Origin: Parafrigoribacterium mesophilum
GTDB lineage: Bacteria > Actinomycetota > Actinomycetes > Actinomycetales > Microbacteriaceae
NCBI RefSeq assembly: GCF_039652555.1
Contig: NZ_JBDJAF010000001.1
Location: 1,736,001-1,800,000, forward strand
Length of the DNA: 64,000 nucleotides
Reading direction: 5' to 3'
Shown: one piece after another, positions 17,231-25,285 of the stretch
Position numbering within the stretch: the stretch's first letter is position 1
How the letters are laid out: the number at the start of each line of letters is the position of its first letter
Made by a program: the position numbers and the translations under genes
The notes under the pieces: model-generated
What the model was told of the DNA's origin: nothing
Seen by the model: only the letters and a program-made list of their open reading frames with translations
Database searches by the model: none

Positions 17231-17395
17231 CTGTTCTTCCTCTCGGTCGCGGGTGAATGTCCCGCTTCTTCCATCTTCCTCGGCTGGGTCAGCCTGAGCG
17301 AGTGCCGAATCGGTTCGCACCGACACCGGCCTGGCGGCGGAGACGCACGAACCTTGCTCGAGCGTACGAGTGGCGGCTGGCGTACATTACGGGGT

Positions 17396-18043
17396 ATGTC
17401 GCCAGAACCCGGAGCGAGCGAGCCTGCGGGACACCCTGAGTCAGGACACCCAGCGCCTAGGGTTGCCCCAGCGGCATCGCGCACTGACGCTTCGCCGGCC
17501 CGGCCGCCCCGGCCAGCGATGTCGGACATGACTCCACCGCCGATTCGGAAGCGCGCCGTTCCGACCGGCTCGTTGAAGGTGTCGCGGCTGGTCTGGCTGA
17601 CAAGTTTCGTCGTCGGACTGTTGGCGGCATACTTCGTGTTTCTGTTCCGCAACGACCAGCTGGCTCGGCTGAGTGAATTGCTCACCGGTTTGGATACCGA
17701 CCACGACGCGCAGACGCTCCGGGCGCTGGCAACGCTCCTGATCTGGGCCAGCATAGGAGCACTCGCGGCGGTCATCGTCATCGAGGCGATACTGATGGTC
17801 GTGATGTTGCGCAGGCACGGCTGGGCGCGGTGGGCGATGTTGGGGGTTCTGGTCGTGCACGCCGCCGTCTGGGTCGTCGTGGATGCGCTTGTGGTAGTCC
17901 CCGACGACCGGATCGGGTTCTTCCGCATCCTTTTGTTGTCACAACTCGTGCTCGCCGGCGCGGCGCTCGTACTAGCCTTCTTCCCCGCCGCCACTGCCTG
18001 GTTCAGGGCCGAGCACCAGTCGGGCCGTCGCAAACCCGCCTGA
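17396..18043 (+). CDS. Membrane protein of unknown function, possibly from a leaderless mRNA
   Basis: This 215-residue protein has a Pro/Ala/Ser-rich cytoplasmic start of about 55 residues and then four predicted membrane helices (SRLVWLTSFVVGLLAAYF, ALATLLIWASIGALAAVIV, WAMLGVLVVHAAVWVVVD, ILLLSQLVLAGAALVLAFF). The segment between helices 1 and 2 resembles hydrophobic 'DUF' proteins of actinobacteria; I cannot name it. A TACATT hexamer at 17383-17388 is only seven bases before ATG 17396 and no ribosome site is visible, so the message may be leaderless. Its last 72 bp overlap the 3' end of iniC on the other strand. Confidence 0.7.
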   Translation: MSPEPGASEPAGHPESGHPAPRVAPAASRTDASPARPPRPAMSDMTPPPIRKRAVPTGSLKVSRLVWLTSFVVGLLAAYFVFLFRNDQLARLSELLTGLDTDHDAQTLRALATLLIWASIGALAAVIVIEAILMVVMLRRHGWARWAMLGVLVVHAAVWVVVDALVVVPDDRIGFFRILLLSQLVLAGAALVLAFFPAATAWFRAEHQSGRRKPA

Positions 18044-19510
18044 ATCGTCTTGCAGTTGAGCCAGGATCGCCTCGCAGCTTCGGACGACGGCCTCGCACAC
18101 CTCGGCGGCGGCGCGATTGGTGAGCGGACTCTCGGACCGCGTACGCCAGATGCGCACCTGGTCCAGCGCTGTGGACCGAACTTGTTCGGGCGGGGCGCCA
18201 TCGGGGAGCCCCAGCCGTTCCGAAACACCGAGGCCGTCGGCGCCGATGAGGCGCATCGCTTCCTCCGTCAATTCAGGGCTCAGCGGGAGTCCGGTGGTGC
18301 GCGCCATGGCGAGCAGCCGCAACTCCCGGAACTCGTGCGCTCCCGCCAGGATGCGTTCCAGCGACGCGGCCAGGGTCTCTGTGCCAACGTGCGGCCGCTG
18401 CCTCAGCAGCGTTTCGATCCCGACCAGGGCCGCTCGCGCCTTCAACTGCGAGGCCCGCACCCGGAACTGATTCCCGATCAGCCGAACCAATTCATCCAGG
18501 CCGCTGCGACGGGACAGCTCACGGGCCAGCGTGGTCGGGTCGGCTATCCCGCTGAGGATGAGGACGGTGGCCAAACGGATGCCGAAAAGCCCGAAGCGAT
18601 CCAGCAGCGCGGACCGTGCGTCGGCGCTGCCTGGGGCGGTTCCGCCGGAGCGAATGAACCTGTCAGCCGAGAGCAGCAGCTTGTCACGCTCTGCTCGATC
18701 GAGCCCTGCGATCTGGACGAGGCTAGCGAATTCCGCCTGGCGCATCGTGCGTGCGGACTGGGCGAGAAGTCCGGCAACCGGGATGACGCCCATGGCTAGG
18801 GATCGTAAGGTGTCCTCGTTGCGATAACGTCGCGCGATGTCCCGGGCCGCGACGAGCGAGTCAATCCTGCCGGCGCCGATCTCGTCGGCGCGAGACAGCA
18901 CCGCGAGGGCGTTGACGGCATCGGAGGCTCCCGCCGCGTCTCGAAAGGATTGGAGGAATCTCAGGTCGGCTTCGTGCAGGTGCCGCATCACGTAGATGAT
19001 CGCGTCAGCCTGTGAGGCTCCCTCCTGCGGGATCAGAAAGTCGGTGGATCGGGCGGAGACCACGCCGGACAGCGAGGCGATACCAGGAGTGTCGATGATG
19101 GTGATCCCGAGCAGGCTCTTCACCGGCCAGTCCACGACTAGCCGCTCGACCTCTTCGGCTCGCGTGCCGCCGATGTCGAAGACGAGCCGGCCGTCCACTC
19201 TCTTGACACGCAGGGAACGTGGTTCACCGTCAAGGGGGAGCATGGTGACGCGCGGAGTGTCGCCGTGCCGATACCACGTCACCATGCGAGTGCACTCGCC
19301 CGTATCGGTCGGGGCGATCTCCTCACCGATAATGGCGTTGATCAACGTGGATTTTCCGGCTTTCACCATTCCCGCGACAGCGATGCGCAACGGCTCATCG
19401 AGTCGGCGCGCGTGGTCGTCCAGTGCCTCGCGAGCCACGGGGTCATCCTGGTAGACCGCGCTGGCGTCGCGGATCAGCTCCGCCACTGCCGCACTCGTCG
19501 TGGTGCTCAT
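17972..19510 (-). CDS. iniC: IniC-like dynamin-family GTPase
   Basis: This 512-residue protein has the large-GTPase G motifs: G1 GMVKAGKS at 47-54, G2 Thr around TDTGECTR (68-75), G3 DTPG at 140-143 and G4 SRAD at 206-209. The rest is a long helical region. In Mycobacterium IniC is the partner of IniA in the isoniazid-inducible operon and acts on the membrane. The ATG overlaps the iniA stop by four bases, so translation is coupled. The C-terminus (after about 490) is Gly/Glu-rich and its coding end overlaps the convergent membrane-protein gene. The assignment rests on G motifs, order B-A-C and length similar to mycobacterial IniC. Confidence 0.82.
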   Translation of the reverse strand: MSTTTSAAVAELIRDASAVYQDDPVAREALDDHARRLDEPLRIAVAGMVKAGKSTLINAIIGEEIAPTDTGECTRMVTWYRHGDTPRVTMLPLDGEPRSLRVKRVDGRLVFDIGGTRAEEVERLVVDWPVKSLLGITIIDTPGIASLSGVVSARSTDFLIPQEGASQADAIIYVMRHLHEADLRFLQSFRDAAGASDAVNALAVLSRADEIGAGRIDSLVAARDIARRYRNEDTLRSLAMGVIPVAGLLAQSARTMRQAEFASLVQIAGLDRAERDKLLLSADRFIRSGGTAPGSADARSALLDRFGLFGIRLATVLILSGIADPTTLARELSRRSGLDELVRLIGNQFRVRASQLKARAALVGIETLLRQRPHVGTETLAASLERILAGAHEFRELRLLAMARTTGLPLSPELTEEAMRLIGADGLGVSERLGLPDGAPPEQVRSTALDQVRIWRTRSESPLTNRAAAEVCEAVVRSCEAILAQLQDDSGGFATARLVLGPEPGSGGGEEG

Positions 19511-21333
19511 GGCTGTGGCTGCTGCGCTGGCGGCACGAGCGCTCCTGCTGCCTGGTGCAGTTCGTCCACCTGCCGCAGGGTGAGCTTGATGTCCCTGGCG
19601 CGCTGGTCGCGCTCGACGCTGTAGGTGGTGGCCGCCTTCTGCGCGGCTAGCACCGACTCGGCGAGCGAGCGGTGGTGCTCTTCGGCGATGTCGGTGAAGT
19701 GGTCCCTCGTGCCGCGCTGGACCAGCCGAAGCCGATCCTTGAGTTGCTTGCCAACCTGAAAGATGACGTCGTCGACATGGCTGCGCACGATCGCCTTGGC
19801 CTCACCCTGGCGACGCTTGAGTCGGGCGGCTTTCTCGTCCTTGTAGACTTTGCCACCGATCAGGAGCCCGGCACCGACCGAGATCGGGTTGATCAGGGAC
19901 ATTCCGACGATGCCGGTGAGCAGGCCGAACATCAGTACGCCGCCGTAGGAGCCGCGCATGCCGATGAACATTTTCTGCACCGGGTTGAGGCGGCCGGGAT
20001 CCAGCGTCTCGACCGAGCGTACCGGGTCGAGCACGTCGGTGGTGTTGTCGACCCGGAGCTCCGGCAGTGGCACCCTGTCCTGCGAGAAGTGTTCGGCAAC
20101 CTGCTCGGAAAGCCACCCGGCTCTTTCGTTGGTCCACACGAAGGTGTCCGATACGGCGGCTGCGACACGTCGCTCCAACCACGCGGCAGTCTCCGGCCAA
20201 TTTTTGCCGGGGTCGGCAGCGTCGATGGCTTGCTCGGCATCGCGCTGGATGCTGCGCATCCGGTCCCGTAGGTCATACTCCATGTCCGAGATCAAGTCGC
20301 CGACTCCGTCGTTCAACGTGGTCTGCCACCTGGCCGAACGGCGGCGTAGTTCGTCGGCTCGCGCCTTCGCTGCCTCAAGTTCGGCGATCATCTGCGGTGT
20401 GGTGTCTGGGTTCAGCAGTGCGTTGAGCTCCGACTGCAGCGACAGGCGCAAATGCTCGGTGATCGACAGCAGGTCGAGCGCCACCGAGCGTTGCTGAAGA
20501 CGTTCGGACTGACCTAGTACCTCTGCGCGCAAGTAGGCGACAAGCGGGGGGAAACCTGACTCGTCGTTAAGCTCGGTGTCCTGAAGCCGGGCGGCGTGCA
20601 AGCGCAGATCAGCAGAGACCGGAAACAGCCGCATTCGAGGGTCGACGTCGTGGAGGTGTGACCTGTCGAGTCCGGCCACTTTGAGCCAGTGCGGATAGAG
20701 GTCGGTCTTCGAGAGAACGCAGGCGACGTTGGGCGTGATGCGCAGTGCCTGTCGCAGAAACTTGATCTCCGGTTCCGTGTATTCCTGGGACGCGTCGGAA
20801 ACCAGCAGCATCGCGTCCGCCGTGGGAAGCGCGGTAATGGTGGTGAGCGAATGCACCGAATCCAGTCCGCCAAGGCCGGGGGAATCGACAAAGGACAGTC
20901 CCCCGGCAAGAATTTCTCGCGGGAGACGCACTTCGGCGGCCACCAAATTGTTACGGTTGCCGGGGTTGCCCCGCTCGGAGACGTAGCCAGCGAGTTCTTC
21001 CAGCTTGACCGGCCGGCTTTCGACCGGTTGCTCGCCCGAGGAAGCGGCTTCTCCTCCTGCGGCGACGAAGATCCTCGCCGAGGGAACCGTTCCGTGGCGC
21101 ACCACCGTGGGCACGGATGTCGCAATGTCGGTGTCGACCGGACACACGGGTGCGTTGACCAGCGCGTTGATCAGTTGACTCTTGCCCTGCTTGAACTCGC
21201 CGACCACGATCACGCGGGTGTTCGGATCCAGAAGCCGCTGGCGTGTTTGTTCCAAACGCTGGCGCAGATCCGGCCGTTCCGCCGCCGCCACCAAGTCGAT
21301 GCCCTGCTCGACCAGCTTGACAAGCTCGACCAC
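19507..21333 (-). CDS. iniA: IniA-like dynamin-family GTPase with membrane segments
   Basis: This 608-residue protein has G1 GEFKQGKS at 45-52, switch Thr in DIATSVPT (69-76), G3 DSPG at 150-153 and G4 SKTD at 208-211. A long helical stalk follows. Near residues 465-510 two hydrophobic segments (YGGVLMFGLLTGIVGMSLI and SVGAGLLIGG) form the membrane paddle known from bacterial dynamins. Mycobacterial IniA binds and remodels the inner membrane. GTG 21333 is chosen because GAAGGA stands six bases before it; the frame stays open to 21372, next to the stem-loop that separates it from iniB. Confidence 0.85.
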   Translation of the reverse strand: MVELVKLVEQGIDLVAAAERPDLRQRLEQTRQRLLDPNTRVIVVGEFKQGKSQLINALVNAPVCPVDTDIATSVPTVVRHGTVPSARIFVAAGGEAASSGEQPVESRPVKLEELAGYVSERGNPGNRNNLVAAEVRLPREILAGGLSFVDSPGLGGLDSVHSLTTITALPTADAMLLVSDASQEYTEPEIKFLRQALRITPNVACVLSKTDLYPHWLKVAGLDRSHLHDVDPRMRLFPVSADLRLHAARLQDTELNDESGFPPLVAYLRAEVLGQSERLQQRSVALDLLSITEHLRLSLQSELNALLNPDTTPQMIAELEAAKARADELRRRSARWQTTLNDGVGDLISDMEYDLRDRMRSIQRDAEQAIDAADPGKNWPETAAWLERRVAAAVSDTFVWTNERAGWLSEQVAEHFSQDRVPLPELRVDNTTDVLDPVRSVETLDPGRLNPVQKMFIGMRGSYGGVLMFGLLTGIVGMSLINPISVGAGLLIGGKVYKDEKAARLKRRQGEAKAIVRSHVDDVIFQVGKQLKDRLRLVQRGTRDHFTDIAEEHHRSLAESVLAAQKAATTYSVERDQRARDIKLTLRQVDELHQAAGALVPPAQQPQP

Positions 21334-21374
21334 AATGCATCCTTCGGGTTGGACTACTTCATCACAACACACCG

Positions 21375-21410
21375 CACAGCCCGGTGGGAGGGGTTTCCCA
21401 CCGGGCTGTG
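21375..21410 (-). other. Intercistronic stem-loop between iniB and iniA
   Basis: CACAGCCCGGTGGGA and TCCCACCGGGCTGTG form a perfect 15-bp stem with a six-base loop. It lies 34 bp after the iniB stop on the transcribed strand and lacks a U-run. It probably lets most transcripts end or be processed after iniB, giving more IniB than IniA/IniC, rather than separating two promoters. Confidence 0.8.
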
Positions 21411-21443
21411 TCTGGTGTACTGAGGTCGTTCGGGTTTTCGACC

Positions 21444-22523
21444 TCAGGACGCTGGGTCCGCCTCGTCGAGCACTACCACGTTGTCTTCGACATCGACGTC
21501 AGTCGAGTTGTCGACGGAGTTGTCCTCGTTGAAGGAGTCCTCGAATTCGGCATCGATGTCCACGTCGGTGTCCGTCTGGTTGAACGAGTCGTCCACGTCA
21601 ACATCGGTAGTGGTCTCGGTCTGGTTGAACGAGTCGTCGACCGCCACATCGGTGTCCGTCTGGTTGAACGAGTCGTCCACGTCAACATCCGAATCGACCG
21701 AGTTGTCGGAGTTGTCCACCGAGCTGTCCGAGTTATCCACCGAGTTATCGCTGTTATCCACCGAGTTATCGGAGTTATCGCTGTTGTCCGAGTTGTCCGA
21801 GTTGTCGTTGTACGAATCGTTGATCGAGCTGTCGGAGTTGTCCGAGTTGTCGTTGTACGAATCGTTGATCGAGTTGTCGGAGTTGTCGGAGTTGTCGGAG
21901 TTGTCGGAGTTGTCCGAGCTGTCGTTGAACGAGTCGTCCACGTCGAGGGCGGTGTTACCGATCGCAACGTCTCCGTCAGCCCAGATGTTCGTCGAGTTGT
22001 CGGTGGAGTTGTCGGTGGAGTTGTCCACGTCCGCGTCGTCTCCTGCCGCGACCGACCCGAGTCCGGAAGCGATGATCGCTTCGTTGTCGAAGATCTGCGT
22101 GACGTCGCCATCGGCCCAGATGTTCTGGTTGACGGACTGATCGGTGATGGTGTCGGTGTACGAGTTGTTCGTGTATGAGTAGTTGTTGATCACGTGGGTC
22201 ATCTGCTGAACGGCGTGGCCGTGGTCATCGTCGTGGTGATTCTCGTCCGGGATGAAGGCATGAGCGCTGCCAACCTGGCTGCCCGCCTCCGGGCTGCCCG
22301 CCTCATGTGCTCCGGTGTCGTACTCGCGGTCGAAGGAACTGGCGGAAACCGTGGTGCAATCGAGGACGACCGGCATGATCGCATCAACATCGTCGCCGCC
22401 GACGTCGGACAGCCCGGCATTGGCGAGGGCTTGCTCCGGGTCATGGCGGAACTCGGCAGCGGCCTCCGGGTCTCTGAGCAGGTTCAACAGGAAGTCGAGC
22501 AGCATGGTGGTCAGCGTTGTCAT
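21444..22523 (-). CDS. iniB: IniB-like protein with long Asp/Asn/Ser repeat tract
   Basis: This 359-residue, extremely acidic protein has a short helical N-terminal domain (residues 1-60, MLLDFLLNLLRDPEAAAEF then DPEQALANAGLSDV) like the IniB N-terminal family. A His/Asp patch follows (ENHHDDDHGH, 94-103), then two copies of NIWADGDV (134-141, 179-186). From about 164 to 346 there is low-complexity sequence: runs of SDN, two copies of SINDSYNDNSDNS (217-229, 233-245) and four units around DDSFN (196, 283, 296, 311). There is no signal peptide and no membrane helix. The repeats alternate in a way that could form a beta-solenoid or a charged brush. GAGGA lies seven bases before ATG 22523. Function is unknown; in mycobacteria IniB is Gly/Ala-rich instead. 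Confidence 0.8.
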   Translation of the reverse strand: MTTLTTMLLDFLLNLLRDPEAAAEFRHDPEQALANAGLSDVGGDDVDAIMPVVLDCTTVSASSFDREYDTGAHEAGSPEAGSQVGSAHAFIPDENHHDDDHGHAVQQMTHVINNYSYTNNSYTDTITDQSVNQNIWADGDVTQIFDNEAIIASGLGSVAAGDDADVDNSTDNSTDNSTNIWADGDVAIGNTALDVDDSFNDSSDNSDNSDNSDNSDNSINDSYNDNSDNSDSSINDSYNDNSDNSDNSDNSDNSVDNSDNSVDNSDSSVDNSDNSVDSDVDVDDSFNQTDTDVAVDDSFNQTETTTDVDVDDSFNQTDTDVDIDAEFEDSFNEDNSVDNSTDVDVEDNVVVLDEADPAS

Positions 22524-22619
22524 GGTCGGGTCCTCATTCTTGAATAACTTGCCTTAGTTGCATGTGCCCAGCGGAAGCTGGTGTGACGAACCTACGGCGC
22601 CGCGTCTTCCGCGCACATC

Positions 22620-22633
22620 GGGGATTAATCCCC
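22620..22633. promoter_or_regulatory. Perfect palindrome upstream of iniB, probable LuxR-type operator
   Basis: GGGGATTAATCCCC is a perfect 14-bp palindrome in the 196-bp gap between the LuxR gene and iniB, centred 104 bp before the iniB ATG. It is extended by a second GGGG half (ATCGGGG at 22617-22623 and again at 22635-22641). Dyads of this size are typical for dimeric LuxR/NarL helix-turn-helix proteins, and the neighbouring LuxR protein is the obvious candidate. I could not assign a clear -10/-35 pair. Confidence 0.55.
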
Positions 22634-22719
22634 TATCGGGGTCGCGACGGATGAGGATCTGGGCTCGCCGGCGTTAGGGGGTTTGCGTGGTGGGCGAGGG
22701 AATCGTCACGTCGGCGGCG

Positions 22720-25272
22720 TCACTTCGACGAACCGTCGTCGGCCCCGAACGTAAGACGTAACCGGGCGAGCAGTTCCGACCGGTTCGAGACGCCCAGGCG
22801 ACGACGGATGCGCGCCACGTGATGCTCGACTGTGCGCGGCGAAATGAAGATGGCTTCCCCGATTTCCTCGTAGGTCTTGCCCTCCAGGACCAGCCGGGCA
22901 ACCTCGCGCTCCCTCTCACTGAGCGCCGGTTCACCAGCTCCCGCCGTTACGGGTGTCGAAGTTCCGGGGTTCCCGTCCAGGCTCATCGGCACCGCGGAGC
23001 CGGGGCGCAGTTCACGAGCGCACGCGAGCAGGCGCGCCATGTCCTTCCGCTCCTCCGCGCGCGGTGCAGCATGGCCGGCGAGCCGGGACCCGTCCCAGGT
23101 CATTCCGACTGAGGCAAGTCCGCGTGCCGCGGCCTCCACGGCAGGGATCTGAAAATCGCCAGCGAGCACCGTGAGCCAGGTTCGTCCCGCGGTCGCGAGC
23201 ACCGACGCGAGGTGGCTCTGGCCGGATGCGCGTACGAGCGCCGCCGCATGAGGAGCCAACTCGCCGGGTTTCTCGGCAAGGATAGCGGCTTGCACCGCGG
23301 ACCAGTGCAGAGGAATCGACCACAGCGGCGGATCCCCGAGTCTGGCGAGGAGCCTCCAGGCGTCTGCTAACTGGCTCTCCAACTGCCCGGAGTCGCGCAT
23401 CCGCGTGCCAGCCACGACAAATTCGCCCAGCGGCAGCAGGCTGAACAGGTCGACCGGGACGTGCAGCACGCCTACCCTGGCGTTCTGCCACGCGAGCGCG
23501 AGACCGTGGACGTCATCCGCTCGCCTGGCCAACCCGACCTCCAGCGCCCTGCGGAGCACCTCGTTGCGAGGACTGAGCGGCCGGTCGGCCGTCATGGCCT
23601 CGGTGATGGCGGCCCGCGCGAGGTCGGAGCGATCTTTCTGCATGGCTATCCAGGCGCGAAGGAGCAGAAGGTGCGGCCTAGTGGCGGGACCACACTGGCC
23701 GCCGGCGAGAGCCGCGTCGATCACGGAATCGGCAACACCCAGATCACCACTGTGCAGAGCCACGATGGCAGCCAGCGCGGCCGGTGGCTCCGGCACCGGG
23801 GCGGTGCTGCCGGATGCCGTCATCGTGTCGGAGGCTCGGATCAGCTCCCGCAGGGCCTGGTCGGTCGCGCTGCGCACGGAGTCACGGAGTCCTCGCGCCA
23901 TCGCCGTCGCCGCAATCGCCCTGAGAGTCGGCGGCGCTGCCTGGGGCGGAAGCCGCAACATGGTGTCGGCGCCCTCGCGATCGCCTGAACCGAGCATGGT
24001 CACGGCGGCGAGCGCGGCAGAGGAACCGATCCGGGCGGGTCCCAGCCAACGGTAGATATCGGCACTTTCCGCAAGCATCCCCCGTTGCGCCCATACGGCC
24101 GCGGCGACATCCACCGCGCGAGCCAAATCGGGCGCGTTCTCGTGAGAGACCAGGTCGTCGACGATCCTGGCGGCCCCATCGAGGTCCCCCACTGCTGAAG
24201 CGGCCTGCGCCCGCCGCGCCGCCGTCACGAGTCCGTCGGAGCCGGCAGTGGCCGCTTCCTGATAGAAGGTGGCTGCGCGGGCCGGTTCGCTCACGAGCAC
24301 ACTGTCGCCGGCGAATTCGAGGGTGCGGGCCACCCGCGCATCCTTGAGCCCGTCCAGTGCCAGCCTTTCCGCGAACTCGTCGAGCGGACCTCCTTGCGCG
24401 ATGACGGAATCAACGAGCGTTCGTTGAAGGGCGCGCAGCCGGTATGCCGGTGTCGTCTCGAGCACGGCTTGTCTCACCAACGGGACGAGCCGGCCGCCGG
24501 AAAGCAGGAGTCCGGCAGCCCGTGCTTGGGCCACAAGGGCGTCGAGCCGGTCGGGCCGCAACTCCAGGGTTGACGGCAGTTGCCCGGATAAATCGAAACC
24601 AACGGTCAGCGCGAGCAGCAGTTCGTGGAGATCACGGTCTACGGTGCCGAGGTGAACCCCGAGTTGGTCCATCACCTCGTGCGACAGCAGCTCGGAGAAA
24701 GGAGCGCGTCGGTGGTCGTGGCGCAGCGCCGCTAAGAGGAGGTGGACCAGCCACGGCATCCCGCCGGTCAACTCTGCGACCTGGTCGACAAGTGCGGGCG
24801 GTGGCGTGCGCCCTAGTGCGGCAGCGGCGCACGCCGCGATGTCCTCACGGGGCAATGGACAAAGGACGACCGGTGGATGGTACTGTTCGAGCGCCCCGAC
24901 GAGCCGCGTCAGCGCCGGCGGTTGGGGCCAGAGCCCGTATGCGACGACCAGGGTAACGCCTTGTTCGCCAACCAATGCGTGGAGTCGGCTGAGAGCAGAG
25001 TCGCTGAGCTCGTGGGCGTCGTCGACCAAGACCGCACGCTGCCCTGCGATGCTGCCCGCCCGGTTCTCGACGTAGTCCCGATGAACCGGAACATCGGCGG
25101 CGCGGTACTGCGCTTCCACCTCATCGAGAAGGGCGCTCTTCCCCGATCCGGCCGACCCCGAAATGCCGGCGAGCAATCGGGCATGCGGGGTCGCCGCGAC
25201 CTCGGCAAGGAACGACGCGGCCACGGTGCCGCGCACCGAATACGGTGCCCGCACCGCCGTTTCCGCATCCAC
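22720..25272 (-). CDS. Large LuxR-family ATPase regulator (IniR-like)
   Basis: This 850-residue protein has an N-terminal AAA-type ATPase with Walker A GSAGSGKS (39-46) and Walker B AVLVDDAHE (about 80-88). A long helical repeat region of roughly 500 residues follows, then a C-terminal LuxR-type helix-turn-helix (LSEREREVARLVLEGKTYEEIG, then SPRTVEHHVARIRRRLGV). The architecture and size match LAL-type activators and the mycobacterial iniBAC regulator Rv0339c/IniR (about 830 residues, encoded beside iniB). Its position between the Hsp70-like gene and iniB supports that role. The GTG at 25272 has AGAGGAG eight bases upstream and lies only 13 bp after the hsp70-like stop. Confidence 0.85.
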   Translation of the reverse strand: MDAETAVRAPYSVRGTVAASFLAEVAATPHARLLAGISGSAGSGKSALLDEVEAQYRAADVPVHRDYVENRAGSIAGQRAVLVDDAHELSDSALSRLHALVGEQGVTLVVAYGLWPQPPALTRLVGALEQYHPPVVLCPLPREDIAACAAAALGRTPPPALVDQVAELTGGMPWLVHLLLAALRHDHRRAPFSELLSHEVMDQLGVHLGTVDRDLHELLLALTVGFDLSGQLPSTLELRPDRLDALVAQARAAGLLLSGGRLVPLVRQAVLETTPAYRLRALQRTLVDSVIAQGGPLDEFAERLALDGLKDARVARTLEFAGDSVLVSEPARAATFYQEAATAGSDGLVTAARRAQAASAVGDLDGAARIVDDLVSHENAPDLARAVDVAAAVWAQRGMLAESADIYRWLGPARIGSSAALAAVTMLGSGDREGADTMLRLPPQAAPPTLRAIAATAMARGLRDSVRSATDQALRELIRASDTMTASGSTAPVPEPPAALAAIVALHSGDLGVADSVIDAALAGGQCGPATRPHLLLLRAWIAMQKDRSDLARAAITEAMTADRPLSPRNEVLRRALEVGLARRADDVHGLALAWQNARVGVLHVPVDLFSLLPLGEFVVAGTRMRDSGQLESQLADAWRLLARLGDPPLWSIPLHWSAVQAAILAEKPGELAPHAAALVRASGQSHLASVLATAGRTWLTVLAGDFQIPAVEAAARGLASVGMTWDGSRLAGHAAPRAEERKDMARLLACARELRPGSAVPMSLDGNPGTSTPVTAGAGEPALSEREREVARLVLEGKTYEEIGEAIFISPRTVEHHVARIRRRLGVSNRSELLARLRLTFGADDGSSK

Positions 25273-25285
25273 CGCAATCACTCCT

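Noticed and set aside
21444..22100. Regular short DNA repeats, at first sight like a CRISPR array or satellite
   Set aside because: The repeats keep one reading frame, lack unique spacers of constant length, and encode the Asp/Asn/Ser tract of the IniB-like protein.
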